64,000 nt of DNA, taken from the NCBI GenBank assembly GCA_035602605.1, contig DATNLZ010000029.1, positions 13,678 to 77,677 on the forward strand, given 5' to 3'. Source of the stretch: DASQHY01 sp035602605. Lineage in GTDB: Bacteria; Acidobacteriota; Terriglobia; Acidiferrales; UBA7541. The position numbers and the translations under genes were made by a program. Below the pieces are notes generated by a model. The model was given only the letters and a program-made list of their open reading frames with translations. It did not search any database and was not told the DNA's origin. Below, one piece after another: positions 42,841 to 51,620 of the stretch; positions within the stretch are counted from its first letter, which is position 1; the number at the start of each line of letters is the position of its first letter.

Positions 42841-43778
42841 CAGTTCTCCTCCGCTTTCGAAGCTCGGGTCAGGTGCGCCGCAAGGTTCAACACCGCGCGC
42901 GCCCGCTTCACGATGGCCTCGTCCACAAACTGGTCGCCCTCCATGACGAACGCCGCGGACCCTTTGGCGGTCGCTCGCTCGAAGGCTTCCACCACAGCGC
43001 GCGCCCCGGCCACCTGCTCGGCCGTCGGAGTGAAGACCTCATGGACCACCGGAATCTGCCGGGGATGAATGCAGGAGCGGCCAAAAAAACCCAGGCGGCG
43101 CGCCGCCTCGGAAGTCGCACGCAGACCCTCCACGTCTTCCACCCGGGTGTACGCCGGCGCGATGGGCGGGTTGAGCCCGGCCGCCCGCGACACGAGCACC
43201 AGGTACGATTGTGCGTAAAGCGCCGCGGTCCCGGAAAGGTCTGTTTCGGCGCCGATGTCGCGAAAGAAGTCCACTGCCCCGAAAACCAGCGCTTCCACTC
43301 TCGCCATCCTGGCTATTTCCCGGGCGGCGAGAACGCCGGCGGCGCTTTCGATGGTCGGCACGACACGGATGGAGCGGTCCGGTAAGCCGGCTCGTGCTTC
43401 CGCAGCCGACAGCGCCTGGTTCAGGGCGTGGACTTCTTCGGCAGACTCCGCTTTGGCCAGTCGCACACCGAAGATCGGGGAGGTGACCACGGCCTCGACG
43501 TCCTGCCGCCACAGACCGCTCGAGACGGAATTGATGCGAACGTAGATCGGCGTATTCTCGCCGCGCCGCGTTCCAAGCGCCTCGGCGACTAGCTTCCGAG
43601 CCTGCTGCTTGCGGTCCGCGGCGACGGCGTCTTCGAGGTCTAACACAACAGCGTCCGCGCCGGCGGTGAATACCTTCCGGAGCAGGCGTTCGTCGTTCCC
43701 CGGTGCAAACAAGTACGAGCGGGCCAGAACAATCCCTGGGTTCAGATGACTCCTTTCTCCGCCAGCTCCCGGAGGCAC
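42840..43778 (-). CDS. CitE-like / HpcH-HpaI family acyl-CoA lyase
   Basis: 312 residues from ATG 43778, which overlaps the CoA-transferase by 37 bases. A start nearer to LARSYLFAPGND, for example a CTG overlapping the TGA behind GAAAGGAG, is also possible. Landmarks: SYLFAPGNDERLLRKVF, AVVLDLEDAV (Mg-binding acidic pair), IYVRINSVSSGLWRQD, VVPTIESAAGVLAA (conserved Glu), GAVDFFRDIG and FFGRSCIHPRQI. Such lyases cleave citramalyl-, malyl- or similar CoA esters into acetyl-CoA and an oxo acid. Directly behind the CoA-transferase, it would cleave the CoA ester made by that enzyme. Confidence 0.85.
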   Translation of the reverse strand: MPPGAGGERSHLNPGIVLARSYLFAPGNDERLLRKVFTAGADAVVLDLEDAVAADRKQQARKLVAEALGTRRGENTPIYVRINSVSSGLWRQDVEAVVTSPIFGVRLAKAESAEEVHALNQALSAAEARAGLPDRSIRVVPTIESAAGVLAAREIARMARVEALVFGAVDFFRDIGAETDLSGTAALYAQSYLVLVSRAAGLNPPIAPAYTRVEDVEGLRATSEAARRLGFFGRSCIHPRQIPVVHEVFTPTAEQVAGARAVVEAFERATAKGSAAFVMEGDQFVDEAIVKRARAVLNLAAHLTRASKAEEN

Positions 43779-44926
43779 GCGGAATCCAGGCCTAGCAGGT
43801 TTCCGTAGACCTCCGCATTGTCTTCTCCCTTCCGGCGTCCCGCCCAGAGCACGCGCCCCGGAGTCTCGGAGAGACGGAACATGACGTTTTGCATTTTCAG
43901 ATGGCCCAGTTCCGGATCCTCCACCTCAATGAGGGAATGAAGAGCTTGGAACTGAGGGTCCTCGACGATGTGCCGGATGTCGTAAATGGGGGCGACTGCC
44001 GCTTCCGCCTTTTCAAAGGCCGCCAGCACCTCGTCGAACGAGCGCTCCCCGATCCACGAGCCGACCATCCGATCGAGCTCGTCGGTGTGCTTGGCGCGTT
44101 CGGCGCCCGAAGCGAACCAGGTCTCCTGGATCACCTCCGGATGTCCCACGAGGCGCATCACGCGCTCGGCCACGTTCTGGGCTGAGGTGGAGATGGCCAC
44201 CCAGCGCCCGTCCTTGGTGCGATAAACATTGCGGGGAGCGTTGTTCACGGAACGGTTCCCGCGCCGCTCCTGCACGATGCCAAGCTGGTCGTACCAGGTT
44301 GGCTGGGGACCCAGGATCGTGAGGATGGGCTCAATCAGAGCTGTGTCAATCACCTGACCTCTGCCCAAGTGGTCTTTGGCTCGCAGTGCCGCCAGAATCG
44401 CGATCGCCGTGGCCAGTCCAGCGATACCGTCGGCCAGGCCGAACGGCGGGAGCGTCGGTGGGCCGTCCGGCTCACCAGTCATGGCTGCAAAGCCGCTCAT
44501 GGCCTCGGCCAGAGTGCCGAAGCCGGGCCGCGACCGGTAGGGACCGAACTGCCCGAAACCGGTGACTCGGGTGAGCACCAAACCCGGGTTATCCTGGTGC
44601 AGCACGTCCGGCCCCAGGTTCCAGCGCTCCAGCGTCCCGGGCCGGAAGCTTTCGACCAGGACATCCGACTTGCGCACCAGTCCCCTCAGCAATCGCTGGC
44701 CTTCCGCATGGCTCAGGTCGAGGGTCACGGTCCGCTTGTTGCGGCTGATCAATTTCCACCACAGCGGGACACCGTCTTTCTGGTAACCGTGAGTGCGGAC
44801 CGGGTCGCCCTTGGGGTGCTCGATTTTGATGACCTCGGCCCCGAGATCGGCGAGCATGGTAGCCGCCAGTGGGCCGGCGAATAACGTGGCGGCATCAAGG
44901 ACCCGGATTCCCTCGAGAGCGTTCAT
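43742..44926 (-). CDS. CaiB/BaiF family CoA-transferase
   Basis: 394 residues: GIRVLDAATLFAGPLAATML, LGAEVIKIEHPKGDP, RNKRTVTLDLSHAEGQ, VESFRPGTLERWNLG, TRVTGFGQFGPY and RGNRSVNNAPRNVYRTKDGR. Complete class III CoA-transferase. First gene of the six-gene minus-strand run (CoA-transferase, CitE-like lyase, cyclase, MmgE/PrpD, amidohydrolase, MFS), controlled by the class I site at 44.95 kb. The combination of CaiB-type transferase and CitE-type lyase resembles itaconate/citramalate and malyl-CoA schemes. Confidence 0.9.
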   Translation of the reverse strand: MNALEGIRVLDAATLFAGPLAATMLADLGAEVIKIEHPKGDPVRTHGYQKDGVPLWWKLISRNKRTVTLDLSHAEGQRLLRGLVRKSDVLVESFRPGTLERWNLGPDVLHQDNPGLVLTRVTGFGQFGPYRSRPGFGTLAEAMSGFAAMTGEPDGPPTLPPFGLADGIAGLATAIAILAALRAKDHLGRGQVIDTALIEPILTILGPQPTWYDQLGIVQERRGNRSVNNAPRNVYRTKDGRWVAISTSAQNVAERVMRLVGHPEVIQETWFASGAERAKHTDELDRMVGSWIGERSFDEVLAAFEKAEAAVAPIYDIRHIVEDPQFQALHSLIEVEDPELGHLKMQNVMFRLSETPGRVLWAGRRKGEDNAEVYGNLLGLDSACLRELAEKGVI

Positions 44927-44946
44927 CGGCGCAACTCACCGTAATA

Positions 44947-45006
44947 TCATAACAATATGACAATGGGACCAGAGGTGATGTAACATGCGCCCTTCCGGGC
45001 TGTCAA
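44947..45006 (-). promoter_or_regulatory. Promoter and class I operator for the CoA-transferase run
   Basis: Minus strand: TTGACA (45001-45006), 17 bases, TTACAT (44978-44983), then TCATATTGTTATGA (44947-44960), a perfect inverted repeat ending 21 bases before the ATG, so it would cover the start of the transcript. Confidence 0.7.
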
Positions 45007-45479
45007 GAAGAAGCTTGGAGAAAGCGCTCCGACGACTACGCGGCTTCACCGCCTCCACCCCCGTGGCCATGAGAGTTCTCGCCAAGCGCCGTTTGCCGAC
45101 CTGCACCCCTCATCCTACCTCAAAACCAACGGTCGCTCGGCGCAAACCCCGGGGGTTCGCCGGCAGAAAGCTACCTGATCCCGACTTCCTCGCGGCTTTA
45201 GAGAAGTACAGCGGGAACTGGAATGGCAGGTACGCACCCGGCCAGCGTTAGTGCTTCCTTTACTAGTTCTCGGCTAGTTCTCATTCTTGCTCCTCACGTT
45301 TAAGTTAAGGGCACGAACCCCGCCAGTGGGTTGCAAGAGTTTTGGATCAATGGCATACACCACCAAACCAATGGAGTAGTAAAGCCGAGGCACTATATCT
45401 GGAAGCCCGACTTCCGTGTTGATTTTTACAGTACTATTTGCATCCAGTATCGACGCATGGATTTCCCGATGCCAATGCT
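45007..45479. other. Region without recognisable gene
   Basis: About 470 bases between the divergent promoter and the end of the AllA-like gene. Open frames here are short, Arg/Pro-rich and without homology to anything I recognise. Confidence 0.5.
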
Positions 45480-46061
45480 CTATGGCAACTCCACACGCAA
45501 GGACATGCCTGTTCGTTCCTCTATATTTCGTTTTTCGACGTCGAGTTGATGAATTTCGCGTCCTTCGCTGACTTTAGATTCGAGACCTTTGGTCAGCGCT
45601 TGGTGGCTAGTAACGAGCATCAACGCGCCTTCTACCAGGGGGAAGGGAAGTTCATGCCATGTTCCGCGGTGGATGTTTATGGCGGCATGTCCGGGAACCA
45701 GGAACGCGTGCATCTCGTGCAAAGCCGGAATGCCGTCCTCTTCCGGTGAGTTGGGGCGGGCGACGACCGAGATGAAAGGATGTCTGGCCAGGGGAATGAA
45801 GGTCTGCGTCAACTCTAAATGGCGCTCAATGTAAATCACTCGAAACTCGCGAATCTTCGAACGCGTAAGCAGAAACTCTACAGGTTGGTCGGACTCGAAA
45901 TAACCAGGGCGATAGACATCGATTCGATCCCCGTAGAGTTCGATCGGAAGCGGATCGAGGCCTTCCAGAGAAAGTACCTCGCCGAAGGGAGCAAAAGCTT
46001 TCCTTGTCAACAATTCGGCCTTGATGGTTCGAACCTCAATTTTTCCCTTCGCTTTCAGCAT
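45480..46061 (-). CDS. Ureidoglycolate-lyase (AllA)-like protein, paralogue
   Basis: 193 residues from ATG 46061, four bases after the XDH stop. Almost the same as the protein at 22.2 kb: VRTIKAELLTRKAFAPFGEV, FIPLARHPFISVVARPN, FLVPGHAAINIHRGTWHELPF and the end RTGMSLRVELP. Coupled to the XDH large subunit of copy 2. The two copies differ mainly in base composition (this one is less GC-rich), which suggests different histories. Confidence 0.75.
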   Translation of the reverse strand: MLKAKGKIEVRTIKAELLTRKAFAPFGEVLSLEGLDPLPIELYGDRIDVYRPGYFESDQPVEFLLTRSKIREFRVIYIERHLELTQTFIPLARHPFISVVARPNSPEEDGIPALHEMHAFLVPGHAAINIHRGTWHELPFPLVEGALMLVTSHQALTKGLESKVSEGREIHQLDVEKRNIEERTGMSLRVELP

Positions 46062-46065
46062 TCTG

Positions 46066-48474
46066 TTAGCTCGCCACTGCCGCACGTTGTCGGGCATCTT
46101 GAATCAGGCGCCAAATCCTTGGGGGGTTCAGCGGCAGTTCATTGATCTCCACGCCAAAAGGAGACAGGGCATCGGCAACCGCGTTTACGACGGCGGCCTG
46201 CGTGCCCCCGATCCCACACTCACCTGCGCCCTTATTCCCGAGTAGTGTAAAAGGGCTCGGGGTGCAATGATGTCCGATTTCAATGGGAGGCAGGTCTGGC
46301 GCGCGCGGCATCAGGTAATCTTTGAAAGAAGTCGTAAGCGGCTGACCAAGGTCGTCGTATGCGATGTGTTCACCCAATGCAGCGCCGACACCCATCGCTA
46401 CAGCACCCCGAGCTTGTCCCTCGACCAGAAGCGGGTTAATGATCACACCGCAGTCGTGGACGACCGCTAACTTGAGAATCTCGACCTTGCCCGTTTCAAC
46501 GTCCACTTCGACGGCTGCTATGTAAGCACCATTCGAATAGCTCGGATACGGATTAACTCGGCCCTTTTCGTCAGGTGTGTGGTTGATGTGGGATGGTCTG
46601 TAGGTGCGTGTTGCTTCGAGCGGCGGTTCGACTATGCTGGCAACATCGTAGGCCCGTGTGTAAACAGCATACGCCGCCTCATGAAAGGTGACGCTGAGAG
46701 CAGGATGGGTTTTTGAAGAGATTCGGTCGCTGTCAAACAGTAGATCTTCCGCCGCGACCTGCAAGAGCGCGCCCGCCACCTTTGCCATTTTTCCCCGCAC
46801 CTCTCTTGCTGCCAAAGCGGCTGATCCTCCCCCCACCATCAGACTCCGGCCACTATAGTTGCCAAATCCGTAAGGACATAAATCGGTGTCGCCTTGCACA
46901 ACTCGAATGCGATCGAAATTGACCCCGAGCTCGTCAGCAACAACTTGAGCGATAGCCGTTTCGTTACCGCCACCGGGCGTAGTCACTCCCGTAAGCACCG
47001 TGACCATCCCGGTTGGGTCAACCTTGACTGTCGATGTGTCATATCCAGCCACCATAGTTCCTGGCAACGCACCGCCTTCTGGCGTAACTTCGTAGCCGAC
47101 ACCGATACCCATATATCGGCCCTTGTCGCGCAACCGCTTCTGTTCCGATCGGAGTTCGTCGTAGCCGCTAAGACTCATGGCTTTCTTTAATACGCCGTGA
47201 TAATCGCCGCTATCAAAGATCAGTCCCGGGATCGTCTTATAGGGAAAGGCGTCGGATGGAATAAAGTTTCTGAATCGAACTTCAACTGGATCCATCCTCA
47301 ATCGCGCCGCAACCAAATCCATGATGCGCTCCATCACTAGATTGGCTGCCTCTTTGCCGTAGCCGCGACAGGCGTTCCACGGACCCTTGTTGGTGACAGC
47401 CGCAGTGAATTGGACATCCATGTTTTCGATCCGGTAGCCACAAGGCATCGTGAGACCGGTCAGGAAAACCATTCCCCAGCCGGGCGCTGGCGAAGGCGAT
47501 CCGACGTTGCCGTTCAACCTGTCCTTCAGGCCGACAACTCGGCCATCGTTGTTGAAGGCCACCTCAAAGTGGTGGGTCTGCTCACGAGCGCCGATCAACA
47601 GGCAATCCTGCCTGTCCTCCACCCATTTCACGGGGCACCCTGTTAGCCTCGCGAGGATGCAGACGAGGGGCTCTTCTGGGTGGCCATGCATCTTTAGTCC
47701 GAATGCTCCCCCCAGGTTGGGGACGATGATTCGAATCCTGTTCTCCGGCAGGTTCAGCGCCCCCGCCAGCACGTTTCTGAGCGGATGAGGATTCTGGGCT
47801 GTCGCATGTAACGTCAAACTATCGTCAATCTTATTCACAACAGCGACGTACGCACGAGTCTCGATCGGCTGCGAGGAATAACGTTGGATCCTGAGCGAGC
47901 CTTTTAATGAATGGTCGGCGTTGCGAAAAGCTTCCTCGACATTTCCACCATTGAACCCAAAACGGAAGACAATGTTGTCATCCCATTGTTCGACCACTCT
48001 TGGTGCATCTGGCTCTAAGGCCGCCTCTGCATCCACGACGTACGGTAACGGCTCATAATCGATCTTAATCAGTTCCCGTGCAGCTCGCGCATCTTGCCTG
48101 GTCGTCGCTACTATTGCGACTACGGGTTGGCCGACGTAGAGGGTTTTCTCAACAGCCAGGCAATATATATCAGCATGCTTGCCCCCATATACGGCCGGGT
48201 CGATGAAGTGAGGAATCGGGCCGGTGTAATGTTTGGCTTCAATCCCGGTCAGAACCTTAACCACACCTCGGGCTTGTTCAGCGGCGCTGGTGTCAACCCC
48301 ACGAATACGGGCATGCGGATGCGGACTGCGGACGATCGCTAGGTGAAGAGTGCCAGGTAAGTTCAGATCCGCGACGAAGGGAGCCTGTCCAGTAACAAAT
48401 TGGTCGCCGTTGAGCTTCTTGATCCGCGCTCCCTTGTAAGGTCCCTTCAACCCGGCTTGGATATGCTCACGCAT
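46066..48474 (-). CDS. XDH/aldehyde-oxidase family molybdenum large subunit (copy 2)
   Basis: 802 residues, homologous throughout to copy 1 at 33.9 kb: RAPFVADLNLPGTLHLAIVR, RSPHPHARIRGVDTS, GGAFGLKMHGHPEEPLV, NKGPWNACRGYGKEA, GVTTPGGGNETAIAQVVADE and NKGAGECGIGGTQAAVVNA with the catalytic Glu. As in copy 1, no medium or small subunit is adjacent. Only the AllA-like gene follows. It has its own class II promoter at 48.6 kb while copy 1 is under class I, so the two paralogues appear to be controlled by different signals. Confidence 0.9.
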   Translation of the reverse strand: MREHIQAGLKGPYKGARIKKLNGDQFVTGQAPFVADLNLPGTLHLAIVRSPHPHARIRGVDTSAAEQARGVVKVLTGIEAKHYTGPIPHFIDPAVYGGKHADIYCLAVEKTLYVGQPVVAIVATTRQDARAARELIKIDYEPLPYVVDAEAALEPDAPRVVEQWDDNIVFRFGFNGGNVEEAFRNADHSLKGSLRIQRYSSQPIETRAYVAVVNKIDDSLTLHATAQNPHPLRNVLAGALNLPENRIRIIVPNLGGAFGLKMHGHPEEPLVCILARLTGCPVKWVEDRQDCLLIGAREQTHHFEVAFNNDGRVVGLKDRLNGNVGSPSPAPGWGMVFLTGLTMPCGYRIENMDVQFTAAVTNKGPWNACRGYGKEAANLVMERIMDLVAARLRMDPVEVRFRNFIPSDAFPYKTIPGLIFDSGDYHGVLKKAMSLSGYDELRSEQKRLRDKGRYMGIGVGYEVTPEGGALPGTMVAGYDTSTVKVDPTGMVTVLTGVTTPGGGNETAIAQVVADELGVNFDRIRVVQGDTDLCPYGFGNYSGRSLMVGGGSAALAAREVRGKMAKVAGALLQVAAEDLLFDSDRISSKTHPALSVTFHEAAYAVYTRAYDVASIVEPPLEATRTYRPSHINHTPDEKGRVNPYPSYSNGAYIAAVEVDVETGKVEILKLAVVHDCGVIINPLLVEGQARGAVAMGVGAALGEHIAYDDLGQPLTTSFKDYLMPRAPDLPPIEIGHHCTPSPFTLLGNKGAGECGIGGTQAAVVNAVADALSPFGVEINELPLNPPRIWRLIQDARQRAAVAS

Positions 48475-48615
48475 TCGCTTCTATTCGTCTGTTCCACAAA
48501 TTTCCTAATTGTCGATGATGGCTCATGATGAGGCTTGAGTAACTAACATCTATGAAAAGCGATTCGACAACCCGATTGTCGCCTATTTTTTCATCCAGTA
48601 ATTTCCACCTAAACT

Positions 48616-48673
48616 GTTTATATATATAAACAATTGATTTGACATGGGTACGCGTACAGAATGCGTTTGTCAA
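48616..48673 (-). promoter_or_regulatory. Promoter and class II operator for XDH copy 2
   Basis: Minus strand: TTGACA (48668-48673), 17 bases, TACCCA, then TCAATT and GTTTATATATATAAAC (48616-48631), a perfect 16-base palindrome followed by AG. Confidence 0.65.
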
Positions 48674-48707
48674 GGCAAAAAATGTACCGGTCGCTTGAAG
48701 GTCCGAC

Positions 48708-49952
48708 TCAGATGGGAGCTTCCGACGCATCAGCGGATGAATTGCCCGTGCCGATAATACCTTCGGCACTCAGCCGTTCGATTTCCTCAGAACTCATACC
48801 GAGCCACTCGCCGAAAATTTCCGCGTTGTGCGCGCCGAGCGGTGGACCTGCCCATTCAGTGCCCCCCGGGGTCTCGCTGAACTTAGGTGCGAATGCCGGC
48901 AATTTCACGGTCTCTCCGGGTGCGATTTCAGTGTCTTCGAAGATACCACGCGCTTGGTAATGCGAATCGCGAAGAATATCGGCAATCGAATAGATCGGTC
49001 CGGCCGGCACTCCGGCGGCTTCGAGCACGCTTACCGCCTCTTGGTATGTTCGCTGTCCGCTCCAAGCACTTATGGCATGATCGATCAGTTCCTCATGCCG
49101 CACTCGACCGTCATTTTGTTCCAGTCGCGGATCGGCGGCGAGGTCTGATCGGCCGATGGCATTCATCAAACGTTTGAAGATGCTGTCTCCGTTTCCTCCG
49201 ATAATCACGTATCCATCGGTACATGAATAAGTGTTCGTGGGAACGATCCCGGTCAGCTTTGACCCTTGGCGCTCGCGGACAACACCGAGCTTGTCGTATT
49301 CCGGTAACATCGATTCCATCAGGTTGAAAACCGATTCGTAAATCGCGACATCGACCACCTGCCCTCGTTGCGTTGCGCCGACATCTCGGCTATAAATAGC
49401 GATTAGAATACCCAGGGCAGCGTGTAAACCGGCAATTGTGTCACCAAGGCTTAAGTTTGAACGCACTGGCGCGCGATCCGGGTAACCAGTGACGTAACGG
49501 AGGCCGCCGACGCCTTCCGCGACGCTCGCGTAGCCCGGACGAGGTGAATATGGCCCGGTTTGGCCCCATCCCGAGACGCGTGTGAAGATAAGCCGTGGAT
49601 TGATCTTTGATAACTGCTCGGGTCCCAAATTCCACTTTTCCATGGTGCCCGGTTTGAAGTTTTCTAACACGACATCGACTTTGGCCGCCAGCCTTCGCAC
49701 GATCTCCTGCCCTTTCGGCGTGCGAAGATTGACTGTGATGCACTTCTTGTTCCGTCCGAGTATGTACCACCAGAGCGCGGTCCCGTTGTGCATGGCACGC
49801 CACCTGCGAAGCGGATCGCCGGTGCCCGGGGGTTCTACCTTAATCACTTCCGCACCGAACCACGCGAGTAGCACCGAGGCGAATGGGCCTGCCAGCAGTT
49901 GACCGAGCTCGAGGATCTTAAGACCTTCAAGCGGTTTGCGTCGCTGCATCAT
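48708..49952 (-). CDS. CaiB/BaiF family CoA-transferase
   Basis: 414 residues from the first of two adjacent ATGs behind AAAGGAG. GLKILELGQLLAGPFASVLL, FGAEVIKVEPPGTGDP, GRNKKCITVNLRTPKGQ, ENFKPGTMEKWNLG, TRVSGWGQTGPY and GYVIIGGNGDSIFKRLMNAI. Complete member of the class III CoA-transferases. It is monocistronic under its own class II promoter. Two fragments of a very similar gene survive at 56.1-56.4 kb, at the end of hyuAB. Confidence 0.9.
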   Translation of the reverse strand: MMQRRKPLEGLKILELGQLLAGPFASVLLAWFGAEVIKVEPPGTGDPLRRWRAMHNGTALWWYILGRNKKCITVNLRTPKGQEIVRRLAAKVDVVLENFKPGTMEKWNLGPEQLSKINPRLIFTRVSGWGQTGPYSPRPGYASVAEGVGGLRYVTGYPDRAPVRSNLSLGDTIAGLHAALGILIAIYSRDVGATQRGQVVDVAIYESVFNLMESMLPEYDKLGVVRERQGSKLTGIVPTNTYSCTDGYVIIGGNGDSIFKRLMNAIGRSDLAADPRLEQNDGRVRHEELIDHAISAWSGQRTYQEAVSVLEAAGVPAGPIYSIADILRDSHYQARGIFEDTEIAPGETVKLPAFAPKFSETPGGTEWAGPPLGAHNAEIFGEWLGMSSEEIERLSAEGIIGTGNSSADASEAPI

Positions 49953-50059
49953 GGCAGCTCCTTTGCTTTGACGATGGCTACGAAATAGGTGCGAAATACC
50001 GACGGGCCATGGCAGGCTTAACGCCGACGCCGGTTCCTAAGCACGCTCACCTGGCAACT

Positions 50060-50127
50060 GTTAGTAAACCGAGACAATTGACACATGCGTCAGTGAACTG
50101 TATATAGCAGCGCGCGCTAAAATGCAA
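50060..50127 (-). promoter_or_regulatory. Promoter and class II operator for the CoA-transferase at 49.9 kb
   Basis: Minus strand: TTGCAT (50122-50127), 17 bases, TATACA (50099-50104), then GTCAATT and GTCTCGGTTTACTAAC (50060-50075) followed by AG. Confidence 0.55.
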
Positions 50128-50579
50128 GAGTGTCGCCGCGCCGACCTCGCCGGCGCAACCAGGAGGCTGTCGAACAGGCGCAAAATGAGGTTCTTTGGCC
50201 TTCAGCGGCCACTTGGGTCATGCTACATCAGTCACCCTATATCAGATGTCTACGAACGCGTCAGCTCTCCCGGGAAAGGGAGAGAATTGAGCGCGAGATG
50301 AAACTGAAGTGCCGCAAGGTGGGAACGATTCGTCGCACATTAGGTGCTTCGTTGCCTCAGCATTTATCGTTCTTCTACTTACGAATGTGAGGATTGGTCG
50401 CACCGCAGCTGAGGAGCTTCTTTCTTTGCGATTTAGGCCTGTTGTCGACGCTCCTGCTTCTGGACTTCGAACTATCCGATAGGAGTGGAGCGAAACAAAA
50501 GCTGTCGGAGTACTGGAAAGAGCACGCAAACTTCCCAACGCCTCGAATGAATTATGATGGAGCGAACGCCACGGGCGCG
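50128..50579. other. Region without recognisable gene, with one hairpin
   Basis: About 450 bases. CTCTCCC (50265-50271) and GGGAGAG (50278-50284) form a 7-bp stem with a six-base loop but without a T run, so not a clear terminator. No gene recognised. Confidence 0.4.
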
Positions 50580-51539
50580 CTACACTATGATACCAGCCTT
50601 AATACGAACGCTCTCCAACGATGCTAGGTCGACCTCCATCAAGGGCCGGGTGAGTCGGTTGTGCTTCTTCAAATCGTCCGGTACCTGTTCCCAGATTCGG
50701 TTGCTAATGATGACTTTGTGATGCTTGCCTGTCGCTAAGTACTTCTGGAGATTAGGTACCTCACTGAATGGCATTGCGCTGAGCTTCACCGTATCGTTGA
50801 TCAAGAGCTCCCGGTAGCTTGCGAGGATTAGGCTGAGCGACGGATAGTCGTCGTCATCGAGGATGAGCGCAACCGAGGCCTTATTCGGCAGGCGGCTGAA
50901 TTCGTCTAGCATTGCCGGTGCGAACGAAAGACCAAGGGGTATGACTTCAGACGCCCGCTTGCCCACGACTTTTTGTACCTGATCAAGACGAAAGTAATTG
51001 GTCAAAACCGTCACCGGCCGTAAACGCCCAGAGCGAGTCAGTTCCGTCAGTTCATCTATAGCAAAACCCGAAACATTTGCCTGCCAGACCTCCGAAATCT
51101 TGGCCGATCTCTCGAGCGCTAACCGTTTGGTCGCGTCTACGTACACTATGCTCGGGGCAGAACGCTCGTTCTCTCCCGCTTTCTGATAGAGGTAACGGGC
51201 AAACGCTGTCGGAGAAATGCCGAGGTGGCGGATCTTTGACAGAATCCCTCGTGAAAGATCCTCACACTGTTCCAGCAATCTGGAATCGTGTTTGTAGTTC
51301 AGTTGCTTCGCGACAAGAACTCCCTTCCCATGGCGCAAGGTAAGGACACCGGATTGTTCAAGTTCCAGGTAAGCTTTGCGAACGATATTTCGGCCTACAC
51401 CTGTCTGCTCTTCCACGTCGCGAATCGAGGGCAGCGTGTCCCCCGGGCGCAGGCGGCCGAGCAACAGGGCGAGCTTCACCTGTTCTTTGATCTGCAGATG
51501 AGGGGCTAGTGGGCTGTGACTCTCAAGAAAAAATTCCAT
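50580..51539 (-). CDS. GntR-family transcriptional regulator with unidentified C-terminal domain
   Basis: 319 residues. The N-terminal 80 residues are a GntR winged helix: PLAPHLQIKEQVKLALLLGR, LPSIRDVEEQTGVGRNIVRK and LTLRHGKGVLVAKQL. The C-terminal 230 residues are neither UTRA nor FCD nor aminotransferase; strand-helix patterns such as PVTVLTNYFRLDQVQKVV and ASVALILDDDDYPSLSLILA hint at a Rossmann-like or periplasmic-binding-like sensor, but I cannot name it. It lies between two class II-controlled units (49.9 kb and 52.2 kb) and is the best local candidate to read the class II sites; this is inference. Confidence 0.75.
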   Translation of the reverse strand: MEFFLESHSPLAPHLQIKEQVKLALLLGRLRPGDTLPSIRDVEEQTGVGRNIVRKAYLELEQSGVLTLRHGKGVLVAKQLNYKHDSRLLEQCEDLSRGILSKIRHLGISPTAFARYLYQKAGENERSAPSIVYVDATKRLALERSAKISEVWQANVSGFAIDELTELTRSGRLRPVTVLTNYFRLDQVQKVVGKRASEVIPLGLSFAPAMLDEFSRLPNKASVALILDDDDYPSLSLILASYRELLINDTVKLSAMPFSEVPNLQKYLATGKHHKVIISNRIWEQVPDDLKKHNRLTRPLMEVDLASLESVRIKAGIIV

Positions 51540-51620
51540 TGTTTCTTCTCTCGCGCTAGAAACCCTTCGCAGCTCCCGAAAGGACAGGGTAGCTCCTAAC
51601 GTCCTTTGACTTCATATTAA

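Noticed and set aside
39125..44926. A nicotinate or itaconate degradation operon
   Set aside because: Single steps agree, but enoate reductase, mutase or itaconyl-CoA hydratase genes are absent; the substrate stays open.
50265..50284. Rho-independent terminator
   Set aside because: The stem CTCTCCC/GGGAGAG is not followed by a T run and does not lie directly behind a gene.
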